The position numbers and the translations under genes were made by a program. A stretch of DNA of 64,000 nt, taken from Medicago truncatula (taxonomy: Eukaryota > Streptophyta > Magnoliopsida > Fabales > Fabaceae). The stretch is from contig NC_053046.1 in NCBI RefSeq assembly GCF_003473485.1, positions 40,881,832 to 40,945,831 of the forward strand, given 5' to 3'. Below are positions 27,550-39,700 of the stretch, one piece after another (positions within the stretch are counted from its first letter, which is position 1; every line of letters starts with the position of its first letter). The notes beneath the pieces were generated by a model. It worked only from the letters and a program-made list of their open reading frames with translations, was not told where the DNA came from and made no database searches.

Positions 27550-28584
27550 GTGGAGAAGATGGAGCAAGGGTGGCGTTCTGTTGTGAAAGTTCGTCAACAA
27601 CATGTTTCTCAACTTCGTACTGTCTTTCATTTGGAGCAGATCAGCGTTATGACCAATCTTGCTATCGTTGATCGTGTTGAGAGAATCATATACGACGTTG
27701 ATCAAGGTTTTTCTTTCTGTTTCAATATAACATCTTGTGCTTGGCATTTTGCGAGACTTATAGGGGAAATAGTTCCTGTCAAGTCTGCTTGGGCTATGAT
27801 TATTCCTAGAACTGAAAGATACCTTTTTTCTGTTGAAATCGTCCCCATTTGCTGCGGGGATTTGATCTTTCTGCCTCCTAACGTTGTTGCTTCTTTGGGT
27901 CCAAATATTGTCATATGCACTAGGGTTGCCAAAACATTTACTTTGCTTGATCCATTTACCTTGACCCACTGTTTCTTAGATGCTCATCAGTACTGGAAAG
28001 CACCATTCACACATTCATTCAATAGGACTCAGTTAGTCGAATATGTTGTTCTCGATATTGTCCTCCTCCAGGACAACCAACAGGACAACCAAGATGAAGA
28101 AGAAGAGGTGGTGGAGGAGAACAAGGAGAAGAAGGATGCTGCTGCTGCTGCTGCCGCCAAAAAATATCGTTTAGCTGATGCTGTGGTTGCTCGTGTGAAA
28201 GATACTGGAAATAATGACACAACTTTTCAAATCAGGACTCATCTCGGTCGTATCTTAAAACCCGGTGACCATGCTCTTGGTTATGACCTGTCTGGAGGAG
28301 TAGGAGAAGGAGGAGCTGACACCAACACCAATAACAACCTTCCTGCTGCCATTTTGATCAGCAAGATTAGTTATGCCGAAGTGAATGGTAGAGTTGTTGC
28401 TGTCAAGGATAAGTGGGAATCTGATTATCAACTCTTCTTCAATGATCTACAACAAGACCCTCAACTACTCTTCAAGATAACAGCACCCTACCGAAATCCA
28501 AACAACCACTACACATATGACGGGCCCTTCGTAGACCCCCCTATCAGACCTTTTGATCCATTGGAGGACTTGCTTGACGGATGA
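27550..28584 (+). CDS. NMD3-like protein, C-terminal part only (intronless)
   Basis: One 344-residue exon. WRSVVKVRQQHVSQLRTVFHL, SVEIVPICCGDLIFLPP and LLDPFTLTHCFLDAHQYWKAPF match the middle of NMD3, the 60S subunit nuclear export adaptor. QLVEYVVLDI and RTHLGRILKPGDHALGYDL match its later eIF5A/OB-like part. The end, PFDPLEDLLDG, resembles the C-terminal leucine-rich export signal region. The N-terminal zinc-binding part with paired CxxC motifs, about the first third of NMD3, is absent. An acidic, lysine- and alanine-rich insert sits at about residues 175-207. Lack of introns suggests a retrocopy or an exon-derived partial copy, but the frame is open throughout. It might be an expressed truncated paralogue or a recent pseudogene. 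Confidence 0.8.
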   Translation: MEKMEQGWRSVVKVRQQHVSQLRTVFHLEQISVMTNLAIVDRVERIIYDVDQGFSFCFNITSCAWHFARLIGEIVPVKSAWAMIIPRTERYLFSVEIVPICCGDLIFLPPNVVASLGPNIVICTRVAKTFTLLDPFTLTHCFLDAHQYWKAPFTHSFNRTQLVEYVVLDIVLLQDNQQDNQDEEEEVVEENKEKKDAAAAAAAKKYRLADAVVARVKDTGNNDTTFQIRTHLGRILKPGDHALGYDLSGGVGEGGADTNTNNNLPAAILISKISYAEVNGRVVAVKDKWESDYQLFFNDLQQDPQLLFKITAPYRNPNNHYTYDGPFVDPPIRPFDPLEDLLDG

Positions 28585-28599
28585 TCTAGCTAGTTACTA

Positions 28600-29400
28600 G
28601 CTTAAACAAAAATCACCTTTGTTGATGTTTTGTTTGTTCCAATAATAACAACAACAATCAAGGAAGATGCTTTTCATTTATTAGGTTCTTTCTATTTCTA
28701 TTTGCAATTTCTGTTTAATGTTTATGTTTAGTAGCCTAAAGTACACCAAAGTATATTAATAATGTGTGATATTTACACCTTCACCATTCTGTTGCAGAAA
28801 ACTCTTCACTATTCACTAGGCATCTTGGCACCAATGTGATCATAATTCATATATCTCTATTTTTGTTTCACAACTTGCAAAGGCTGCATTAAGTGATGAT
28901 TTATCATGGAATCTGCAAACTCTTGCTTATGAAAAATCCAATATTGGTTTTTGACCTTAATCACGCAGCTAACAATTAAGCAACCCATCTATTAGGAAAT
29001 TTCCAACTACCTAAATAGTTGAAAATATGTTGTGGCTGGATGGTATTTGGGGCTTACTCTTACCGGAAACTTTGCCAACTTGGTAAGCCTAAGTTATCCA
29101 AAAAAACAGTATCCTTTCATTACATATGACACCATTGGAGTTATTTTAAGATGATGTTGCTCAATAAGTCTCACAAAATAACCTTTGGCGGAAATCTTTA
29201 TTGGAGTTTTTCTGTTTTTTGGGTAAGCATTGAAGTTACTCATATAAATTTCCACATATCTGTTTTGGACTCTTTTTACAAGTGTCCCAAGGTCACCCCT
29301 GCATTGACCATTATGCACAATGACAGTAAAAAAACGAGGAAAAATGCACATAATTGTAGACAAGGAGCACCTATGCGTTGGTTACAAGGAAAAATGCTTG
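28600..29400. other. 3' flank of the NMD3-like gene
   Basis: AT-rich, with no gene recognised. The downstream part grades into a retroelement remnant. Confidence 0.4.
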
Positions 29401-29559
29401 AACAATAAAGTGATTGAGTTGTTTCGGCGGTCAAAAGCAGACGTCATTTAATGTTTTCAAGGTATCATCATTGGTTACACTCTTGTCAATTGAGGATTTA
29501 TGTACAAGCACTAATGTGATTATATAGAATAAGGCTGCCTAATAATTCTTGGTAAAGAA

Positions 29560-30090
29560 TTCTGTTCAATAGTTACATATATAGCTAAATATGTACCGAG
29601 AATATTCTATCCTAAATGGGCGCCAATTGCATATTTACAACTCTCCCTTCAAGCAATGTCAATCATTCCCTGCTTGCAAGATCTTGAAACCACTTTGTTG
29701 GAAGTCCTCCCTTAGTGAAAACATTTGCGAATTGAAGTCCAAAAGACCAGGTCACTATCTAATTTCTCCTTGATGAAGGGTCAATGTATCTATATGTATT
29801 TGATTCTATCATGCGTGTTGGGTTACATGCATTGCTAATGGAAGAAGTATTATCACAGACAGATTAGCCTCATATGATCTTTGTACTTTATTTCGAGGTC
29901 ATGGAGTATGATCTTCATCCATAACACCTCGTAGATCCTATGAGCCATATAGCTAGAGTTTTTCTGCCTTTACACTTGATCTTGCAAGTACATTTAGCTT
30001 TTACTCCTCTATGTCATTGAGTATCTTCCCAAAAACATGCAACACCTTCAATTTTCTTACAAGAGATTTAATGCCCTATAAGACATGTTT
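29560..30090 (-). mobile_element. Ty1-copia remnant (RNase H end of pol and start of 3' LTR region)
   Basis: On the minus strand the piece between about 29650 and 29900 matches the end of copia pol: CDNTSSISNACNP, then the segment leading to the integral FTKGGLP-like end. A purine-rich tract (GAAGGGAGAG) near 29641-29655 follows, as expected before a 3' LTR. The element is heavily broken with no second LTR recognised. It is a fossil of considerable age. Confidence 0.65.
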
Positions 30091-30122
30091 CCCCCTTCAT
30101 TGTCAAAGTATTGAAATTTGAA

Positions 30123-30295
30123 ACCAAGTTGTTTGGGCTCCAGTGGCAAGGAGCTCTTTCCAAGAACGTACCCGGGGAATACCAGGTTCGATTATCAGAG
30201 GAAACAACACTTGGCCAGTGTGCATGCCTCTACGCTCGAGTCGAATTAGTCGCTCACCTTTGATACGTCGGAAACCGGTGCAAAAGCCAAAATAA
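30123..30295 (+). mobile_element. tRNA-derived SINE with perfect 18-bp target duplication
   Basis: The body starts near GTTTGGGCTCCAGTGGCAAG (A-box like) and has CAGGTTCGATTATC (B-box like) about 60 bp later. It ends in an A-rich tail (AAAGCCAAAATAA). The sequence AAAGTATTGAAATTTGAA occurs at 30105-30122 and again at 30296-30313, a perfect target duplication. Layout matches legume SINEs of the Au-like group. It inserted beside the copia remnant. Confidence 0.85.
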
Positions 30296-30735
30296 AAAGT
30301 ATTGAAATTTGAATGTCACCCGAAAGTAATTTAGGAATATTGATTAATGTCATTACAACTTCAATTTTCCCATTCTTCAAAAAAAACTTCAATTTTCCTT
30401 TGTGTGATGATTCTGGCCTGACATCATAGGTAACTCATAGTTAATAATCATGTCCTTAGTTAAGCCCAGTAAAGCATGTTGCCTAGAAGAAGAAAAAATT
30501 GGGTTTAGTGCATTGACTTTTGGTGCTACTCTCAAAATTTTGCACAATTCCGATTCATGCCCAATTTTATTCTTCACATTTTCTTTGATAAAATCAATAC
30601 TTCATTTCATAAGTTCGATTACTAAGCCATCAAGCTTGAACACGCTTGATCTGGAATGTAAAAGTAAAAAATTAGGCCGAGGAGCACTATGCATAGCGAA
30701 AAATGTATTCAAGAAATTTTCACTATGTCTATTTT

Positions 30736-31190
30736 GAGTTAAATATGCTTTTGATCCCTATAAATATATCAATTTTTTGTTTTAATCTCTCTAAAATTTT
30801 CCTTCAACTTTTAGTCCCTATAAAATTTTCAATCACTATTTTTTATCCCTCTTTTGAAGTAAACTCATATGTAGAATTCATATTTTTGTAAAATTTTCAA
30901 GAAAAATTCATAATATTTTAAGAATCTCTTCCTAAAAAAATTAGAATTTTTTAACAAAACATGAATTTTTACGGTTAAAAATTCAAATTAAATTTGTGTT
31001 TTGTTAAAAAATTCTAATTTTTTTTACAATATTCTACACATTTCATTAAAAAATATAAAAAATAACTGAAAAATAGGGACTAAAAGTAGTGACTCAAAAT
31101 TTTATAGGGGCTAAAAGTTGAAGGAAATTTTTAGAGGGACTAAAACGAAAAGTTGGAATATTTATAGGAACCAAAAATATATTTAACCCT
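30736..31190. mobile_element. Foldback MITE, 'GTTAAATATG...GGTCCCTATAAATAT' family, copy 1
   Basis: The inverted ends are GTTAAATATGCTTTTGATCC and its inverse (CCAAAAATATATTTAACCCT). The arms repeat TTAGTCCCTATAAAATTTT-type motifs. The centre holds ACAAAACATGAAT/GTTTTGTTAAAAAATTC. Related copies lie at 42765-43172 (interior in the opposite orientation) and 33036-33155 (right part only). Confidence 0.75.
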
Positions 31191-31350
31191 AAAAAGAAAA
31201 TTGCAAACTGTCCTTAAAAAAAATAAAAAATAAAATTGCACACTGCCTTTTGTTTTGGAAAAGACGGAAATCACCTTTGGTAGTGAGCATACAAATAACT
31301 ATCGCGATGAATTCGGGATAGATATTCTCGTGACATATAGCATTTTCATA

Positions 31351-31630
31351 CTCCCTCCGTCCCAAATTGTATGACGTTTTGGACATTTCACATATATTAA
31401 GAAATGTAATTAATATTGTGTGGAAAAGAGATATTATGATTTGTTTTACAAAATTATCCTTAATAAATAATATGGGAAAGATAAATGAAAGAATTGAAAG
31501 AAAAGAGAGTAATAAATAGTTAAGGTTATAATAGGAAAAGTAACATTAATGTTGCATTGGTATTGTAAAGCGACATATAATTTGGGACAAATTTTTCTCT
31601 CTAAAGCGACATACAATTTGGGACAAGCCT
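31351..31630. mobile_element. MITE with CTCCCTCCGTCCC end
   Basis: GTCCCAAATTGTATGACG near 31359 is inverted as CGACATACAATTTGGGAC near 31608-31625. The left border shows TACTCCCTCCGT, typical of Stowaway-like ends; the right end is less clear. Confidence 0.6.
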
Positions 31631-31699
31631 GATGTCATAAATATTTGATGCAGAATGTGAAGAAGTTCAAACAGATATGTTGTTCATTAATCACAACAA

Positions 31700-31979
31700 A
31701 TACTATTCCCTCTCTTTCAAAATGAATGTCGTTTTAGCAAAAAAAATATATTTCAAAATGAATGTTATTTTCAGTTTCCAATGCAATAATAACTTTTTCT
31801 TTTCAATTAATACTATGTTACACTACTTCCAAAATATTATTTTTTCTTTAATGAAAAACAAACGAATAGTTGATTAGGATAATTTGGTAAAATTGCTATG
31901 ACATTTGACTACTTTATTCCATTCCTTAATATGTGTGCAATTGCCTAAAACGACACTCATTTTAAAACGAATAGAGTAT
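31700..31979. mobile_element. MITE with CTTTCAAAATGAATGTCG ends
   Basis: The left end, CTATTCCCTCTCTTTCAAAA then TGAATGTCGTTTTAG, is inverted at the right as CTAAAACGACACTCATTTTA then AAACGAATAGAGTA. It lies close after the previous MITE. Confidence 0.65.
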
Positions 31980-33035
31980 AAGTTATTTCTTATAAAAAAT
32001 GAAAAAAGTTATTTCTATCTCTGCTGAAGGTCATTAATGATGAGGCCTATGTTACCCCTAATCATAAATAAGATTCAATTTTAGAACAAAGTAAATGAAG
32101 ATCATGTTAAATGAAAGAGATGAAAAAGTTTGATGTTCTTGAGATGAAAATGGTGATCCTACATTTTTCTTGAATGAATTGATGGTAATTTACCCCTCAT
32201 GACATATACAATTCGATTTTGGAACGAACGAGATGTATATTACATCTTCGATGAAGGAGATAAAGAAGTTCGAAGTTTTTAAGATGGTAATGATAACTGA
32301 TTGTAAGAAGAAAAAAAAACTATGAAGTCCGGGTACGATACGATACAGGTACGCGAATACGTGATTTTTTTAAAATTTAGGATACGATACAATTATGATA
32401 TGTTAACAAAAATTTTATAATAAAACTTATATGTCATTTTATAAAACTTTTCATTGAGTTTTTATAAGTATTGGTCTAGGTGAGATATGTTTAATTACAT
32501 TTTTCTTATGTTGCAGTTCGGTTTGGTTTTGTTTGGTTGGTAAAATGAAAACCGCAAACCATATGGTTGAACAAGAAAATGATCCGATTACATCTGAACT
32601 AAATGCGGTTTTTTGCGATTTCGGTTTGAATTGGTTCGATTTGTGATTTTTCTATTTGGTTGGTTCGGTTTTGAACACCCCTAAATCAATCTTCATTACT
32701 ATATTACTAGCAAAAAGACGAAACTCATAGAAAAATATAATCTAATTTTTTTATAATGACATCAATACCAATCTTTATTATAAAAAAAATTCTTTAAAAA
32801 ATAAAAACTTAGACCAACAAAAAAACATGAAGGTCTAAGTTAACAAAGGTACACATTTTTATTTAGACAAAAATACCCTTTATCATTATTTTAAATCAGT
32901 TTTAAGTTAGAGGATAATTTGGTAAACTTCATTTATTTTATATTTACAAAAAGAAAAAACCATATAACATTGAAACGGTTTCCTTATTTGCCGTAAATCT
33001 TTGTTCACCTTCAACATATATATAATTTGACACTT
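31980..33035. other. Repeat-rich spacer
   Basis: No gene. It contains GGTACGATACGATAC-like repeats near 32330-32400 and CGGTTTGGTTTGGTTCGGTT-like inverted pieces at 32515-32680, probably the ends of an old terminal-inverted-repeat element. Confidence 0.4.
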
Positions 33036-33155
33036 TAAAAGGGACTAAAATGAAAGATCGAAAACTTTACAAGGACTAAAAGTTGAAGGAAAATTTTAGA
33101 GGAATTAAAATAAAAAATTGATATATTTATAAGGACCAAAAACATATTTAACCCT
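33036..33155. mobile_element. Partial copy of the 30736-31190 foldback family
   Basis: Only one arm is present: GGGACTAAAATGAAAGATCG, AGTTGAAGGAAAATTTTAGA, and the end CCAAAAACATATTTAACCC. The partner arm is missing. Confidence 0.6.
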
Positions 33156-33778
33156 TTTAAGATTAAGTTTATTCTCGTTAGTGTTGTCTTTTTTTATTTT
33201 GGTTTGTTTAATGTTTTTAATTGTTTCTTTGAGGCATAAACACGTTGATAATAAAAGTGGAACCGAGTTAAAAAGAAATATGTTTTAATTAAAATTACTA
33301 AAATAAACTTCAAGATATTAGTTTAAACAAATAAAGAAGAAGGTTAAATTTGTCAATTACAACAACTCTTGCATGGTTTCCCCTTTTCAACCCTGCTGCA
33401 GCACCCTATTGTCCAATGGTCTACTCAAACACTGCACCATTTTCGCCACCCATTGATTCAAAACACAGCAGAGAACAAACAAAGATACCATTTTTCTTCT
33501 TCTTCTTCTACTTCTCTATTAAGGAAGCAACTTTTGTTGACACACTGATATAGCCATTATCAGGTTTCATTAGCTTTTTTCCAAAACTTTTCCCTTTTTC
33601 CATTTTATGTTAACAACAAAAAAGCTTCTACCTTTTTTACTTTCTTTTCACTTTTCATTATAATCAAATGAAGAGTGTTGGGAATGTATATGTATGTTTG
33701 TTTTCAAAACTGTAATTGCATTTTGGGTCTGTGTTGGTTCTCTCTCATTTCAAAATGAATAATATCACCACAGGCTAG

Positions 33779-36700
33779 ATGGCAAGAGAACTCGTAGATG
33801 AAAGAAGTACCTCTTTTGCAGCTCATAAGAGAAGAAAGACAACAGATTCAGGTATTCAATGTCATCATCATCTTTTACCGATTTGATTACTAGTAATGTC
33901 TTTTTTATTTTTATAAATAAATAGCAGTAATGTCTTCTTTGCTATGTAACATGATATGCTATGAAACTAGCTAGTAATGTCTTTTATTTTATTTTATTTA
34001 TAAATAAATATATTTGTAGCGGTGTCGGTGTCCAATGTTTTTTGCATTTATTTAGTAGTGTCAACATGTCAGTGTCGTGTCAGGTGTTCGTGTCGGAGTC
34101 CATGCTTCATAGGTAATATGTAACTTAAAGGTCCATAAGTCAATCTGGTAAACACGGATGAATGATTTACGATACGGTTATGTGGGCTTATTTTGGTATA
34201 TGGTTCATGAACTTCAAAATCATATTCACAAACTCATGACATATACACCAATCATGTTCATGTACTTCTTTAGCCATTCTACATTGCTGGACTAAACATC
34301 TGCGGGACTACTCTTATTTGTTTTACCTCTCCAAGTTTTCAGATAATTCAAGTCTTGATACTTACTTAATTGCTCTTTTCATTTATTTTTATGAACATTA
34401 GTAGGTCCTCAACCTGAAAATGCCACCATTGTGGATAGCCAGCCTGGCAAGGATCCTTCTCCATTTAAATTCACATGGAGAATTGAAAGATTTTCTTGGA
34501 GGAACGAGATAAAGCTCTGTTCAGATGTATTTGATGTTGGGGGCTATAAATGGTATCCCCCGAATCTATTCATGATGTTTATCTTTCTATTTCAGTTGAC
34601 GTGATATACAATATAATATTTTGGTTTTGTTTGAGCCATGTAGATTCTATCTATTGGAGGAACTGATTTTGTTGTAGTTGTTACATTAGTTCCTGTGTGT
34701 ATTTATCATCTGTGATCCCTTCTAATGTTTTTTCTTTTATCTGATCAGGCATGTAATTATTTTCCCAGAAGGGGACAATGCGATGGACCATTTGTCCATG
34801 TATTTTGGCGTTGCAGATTCAGAAAATTTGCCCAACGGTTGGAGTATTTATGCACAGTTTACCATGTCTTTAGTTAATCAAATCAATGCTGAGGACTCTG
34901 TGACAAAAGGTACCCTATTCAGTATTCAGTTTGTTCCTTACCGTTGTTATAAAATGAGCAATGCTGGAATTAAAAGCAAAGAATGTTGTAAATTTTTTAT
35001 TGCATTTGTTGAAAGAGAATTTTATACTTGTTGCACTGCCCTTTCTCCAAGAAGTCTGCATGATTGTGGTAGGTTGTTTTCTGATTAACCAATAATGTTT
35101 TAACCTCGCGGAAAAATGCTTTTGGTGTTGATATAAATTTCAGAATCTTGCTAAATTAGTTTCTTTCCACGTGCCTACCTCCCCATCTTCTCATTCAAAT
35201 TTTACGTCATTGAACTTTTCTACTTGACTTGAAACTACCACTTGTACATTACTCTTTCCCTGATAAGATATATTTTTGGATCAAAATCTGAAAATAATTA
35301 GTCTTTTTTTTTTTTAATTTAAATTGTCAATGTTGGTATTGTTAGTATTATATATGTTGGCAGTGGGGTTGAACCCTTGACCTCCTTATCACTCCCTAGC
35401 CAACCTCCTTATCACTCCCTAGCCGCCAAGTCATCCTTATATCCTCAATCATATTACTTGTCTTCAATAGACTTTTGTTAGTATTGACATGTTGAATAAA
35501 AGAAGGGTCTAACTACCCAGTGGAAAAGTATCCTCTACCTTTACCGCGGGAAACTCACCATGACTTTTGGGTAGTTTATGAGAGAAAAATGTGGGAGAGA
35601 AAGAAGAGATAACATGAGAGAGCAGCCACTTTGGTGTAGTCACCACCATGACTTCAATTCTCTTTTTTGAACTCTTTCCAAGCCCCGGAAGGCACCCCTT
35701 AAAAAAAAGTGAAAATGCACATATTTTTGGGCAAAGCTGTGTTATTTTTGTAACTTTGTTTGTACTATGCAGACTTGCGGCACCGATTCAATGAACAAGA
35801 ATGTGATTGGGGCGAGCCGTCCTTCATACCTCTTGATGAATTATCTGATCCTTCAAGAGGGTATGTTGTGAATAATACTCTTGTAGTTGAAGTTGAGGTA
35901 ACACGCAATGTGGATGAGAAAGACATCGCTGACCATGTAAGGGTAAGTAGATATTCTTACGTACTTTAGAGCCCAAAATAAATCAAGCCAGGTAGCGACC
36001 TATCATCTTTTGCAGCAAGTTTAACTTCCAAATAAGTTTAGAGCTCTGATTTATTTTATGATTGATATAAGAACGCGTGTCATATTCGACTATTGCAATC
36101 AATGACTGTTCCCGACCAAAAGTATTTCCTAAACCAATACTTTAATTATTTATTTCTCATGAGATGTTCCTTATGAGTATTTCAAGACAATAAAACCAAC
36201 CTATGTTTGCCACTAACTTTTAATTTCTGTTCTACTTTTTCTGTTGGTCTATTCTGTAAAATCTGCACTGGTTTTGTACAATGGGTTTATGCAGGAGAGG
36301 TTGAAGAAAGACCAGAAAGTACAAAAGCACAAAAATAAAGAAAACACAGAGGCTCACCTCTACACTATTATAAGGGTGTTCTAAGCTTGCTTCCCTAGAA
36401 ACTAGTAATGTTTGTTTCTTTAGATTCATCTTGTTAATTGCTCAATCAGATTGTATTTATGTTTATACTGATAACTTAGGTGGTACGAGATGAAGACCTT
36501 GCACAACAGATTGGAAAGGATATATATTTTGATCTTGTTGACCCTGACAAAGTGAGCAGTTTTCGTGTTCCCAAGAATACGACATTTAAAGATTTCAAGG
36601 TATCATCATTAGTTAGGCAATTACCTTGTGAATAATTGCATTAACTTTTTGTACCATCTTCTCAAATTTTTATACACATAAAGAGTCATGGAAGTTGGGA

Positions 36701-39700
36701 AAGTTTTGTTTGTGAAGTGCCGATAGGAAAATCATTATTTTCGATGCATCCTCATAGAGAACAATTTTTTTTAAAAACTGTACTAAAATATTAAAAGCAT
36801 GATGCTAGTTGGAAGAAGAAAAAAATTCCTCATATTAAATCCTTGTGGTTTTTACACTTTTGATTTTGTAATTTAAAATATATTTTATAATGTCTTTTTG
36901 TAAAGTTTGATTTTCTGTTTGATTGTTAATGTGATATGTAGAAATTGCTTGCTAAAGAGTTTGACATACCGGCTGGATTCCAGCGCTTTTGGTATTGGGC
37001 AAGGAGTCAAAACCATACATATCGTCCTATTCGGCCAATGAGACAAACAGAGGAAGCAAGAAGCGTAAGTTCATTTGCTATATGTTGACTCTGTTCATGA
37101 CATTTTACACCAACAGTTAATTCTACGTGTTTGCTTTGTTTGTCTTTATCGTTATTTTTTCCATCCTTGGCTACCTTTAATTTTTTTGAATGACAAATGT
37201 TAGTAGTTAGTTTGTTATATTAATATTTACTCATTTGTTCGGGTTTGAATCCAGGACCCCCAGCTTCTTTTCACTTGGCTCAAACCCGTTGAGCCATCCA
37301 ACCCCCTATCTTCGACTACCTTCTTTTTATTTCTTCAAATTGTATAATGTATATAGGGATGCATCTAATATGGGTCTCAAAAAAAGGGTCTAAATGTGGA
37401 CCATACCATTTTTAGTAAAACATTAGATCTCTTTCCTTTTTTTATATTATAAAATCAATTATATTACTAAAAACAGTAAGTGTTCATCTTTGCACCTTTT
37501 TTAATAGGTCTGTATCAATGCACAAATGTATATGCAGTAAATGCAAGTGGTTTTTTGTATGATTATTTTGGATCGCATGTTTTTTTTTTTCTTTCTCATG
37601 TTAATTGGAGATTCATTTTCTGTGCAGCACATCAATTTCTCTATGAACTGAAGTTTTTTCAATATTTTTCTCATTCTGATTCAAATTGCAGGTTGGACAA
37701 ATTGTATTGTTTTTGGAAGTCGAGCGTGGACCGGTAACATTTAAATTGTGAAGTTGTATGCTATTTTAATGTTATATAACATCATTCAAGCATAGTCCTG
37801 TTGACAAACTACGTTATTATTTAGGATTTACGCCCCATGGCACCAGTACCAGTCACTATGAGAAAGCATGACATATTACTTTTTTTCAAGTTATATGATC
37901 CTGAAAAAGAAGAGCTGCGGTACTGAATAATTTTTTGTGCTGATTTTAATATTTGTTGGTGTACAAGGTGGACCTGAGTTGACTTCAAATGTATTTTCCT
38001 TCTATGGCAGTTATGTTGGAAGGCTCTTTGTTAACTGTTATAGTAACCCGTCAGCAATTTTAGCAAGGATAAATAAATTGGCTGGTTATGATCTTGATGA
38101 AGAGATTGAACTTTATGAGGTTAGTTTGTGTTGTCTGATTTAGCAAGTGTTTGCTTCTGCGGTAGGTTTTAGCCAGACGTGTTTTTTTTTTTTAAGCTAC
38201 CCTTTATAGCTTCTTGATTTTCACGGTAGAACGCAAGCTGGCTGGACGTGCGACTGCGGTGGATAGACGTGGATCCAAACACGCTATTAATTTATATACA
38301 CTGTCGGCGTAAAGATTTTTTTTACGTTGTCAATCAATCATAATTGTCAAGAGTATTAAAAATGTTTGACTTAAATTATTGTGATTTGCTGACATTCTAA
38401 AACTTACATTTTCTGACAATGTATAAAAATTAAACTCTTCATGATTTATCTGTTGTACAACATAAAAATTTCAAATTGTAGTGCATCCTTGCATGTGCAG
38501 AAAAAATATACTTTGTTATTTTGTTTGGGTCAAGCAGTCATGGTTTCAGTTGTTCAGTAACCAAGCTTGCGGTGATTAATTGCAAATAAAGTGCATCGTG
38601 GTCTATGGAAGTTAATCATTCTTGCATATGACTTACCACAAGGGAAAGGGCTTTTTCTTTTGTCATCTTTAGGTGCTGGATCTTTTAATCTCTATGGGCG
38701 ACTTTAATCATGTAGCGTTACTGAGTTAATTGTGTGTGTATTGTTGTGCAGGAAATTGAGTTTGAACCAAATGTTAAATGTGATCCTGTTGACAAGAAAT
38801 TAACATTTACAGAAAGCAAGGTATAGTACATACCCAGTCGATGCTCACTAAGTTACTTTATCATTGATTTTCATATTGATTTGTTTTTCCATGAATGCAG
38901 TTGAACAATGGTGCTATTATATGCTTTCAGAAAGCTTCTGCAGTGGATAACGAGAAACATTTCCGCTATCCCGATGTGCCTTCATACATGAAATATGTGC
39001 ACAATCGCCAGGTATTTTCTTTTTGAGGTTTATTTAAAGGAAATTAGTTTTGTTTGATGTGATGCAAAAATGAAAGCTACTTATTTATTCTTATCCCTTT
39101 TCTAGGCTTCTCTTGAACTGAACTCAGTTTCTTGTTTTCTTGTTCAGGTTCCTATTTGTCTCTCAGACATAGAACCCAAAGATGAAGAATCGTTAGAGGA
39201 GAAAAACGAAAATATTATATCCGAAGAAACAAATGTTGACAAAAACATTGAAGCTCAACAGTCAAAAGGGGAAAATGAAGGTACCAGCAAATCCAACACT
39301 TCAAAATTAGTCAGCATAGACTCTGAAGAATTTGATGCTATGGTAGATGAGGATGTCATTGCGGCAATTGACAGAGTTTTATCGGAAGGGATTACTCTTT
39401 CCTTAAAATCCCAGCATTCTGTCCAAGGACGAGAATACTCAAAACGGGATCCCAATCTCCCTGAGCAACTTCTTCAGGAATTAAGGGATATTGCTTTTAA
39501 AGGAGACTTGGTTGAAAAACTTAAAGAAGGTCTCACTTCTAAAGTTAATTTCAACGCAGTCAAGGAAAAAATTGACGCTAATGCTGATGCATTTTCCTCT
39601 CTCCAATTAGAACAAGTCGGTGCTGTTGTTAACCTTCTCAACAACATTGTGAGGATGCTTGAAAAAATTGAAAATTTGAAAAAAGAGCGAAACATAGCCA

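Noticed and set aside
27538-27969. Minus-strand open frame of 143 codons opposite the NMD3-like gene
   Set aside because: It is a shadow of the NMD3-like coding strand; its sequence resembles no protein family and the sense strand matches NMD3.
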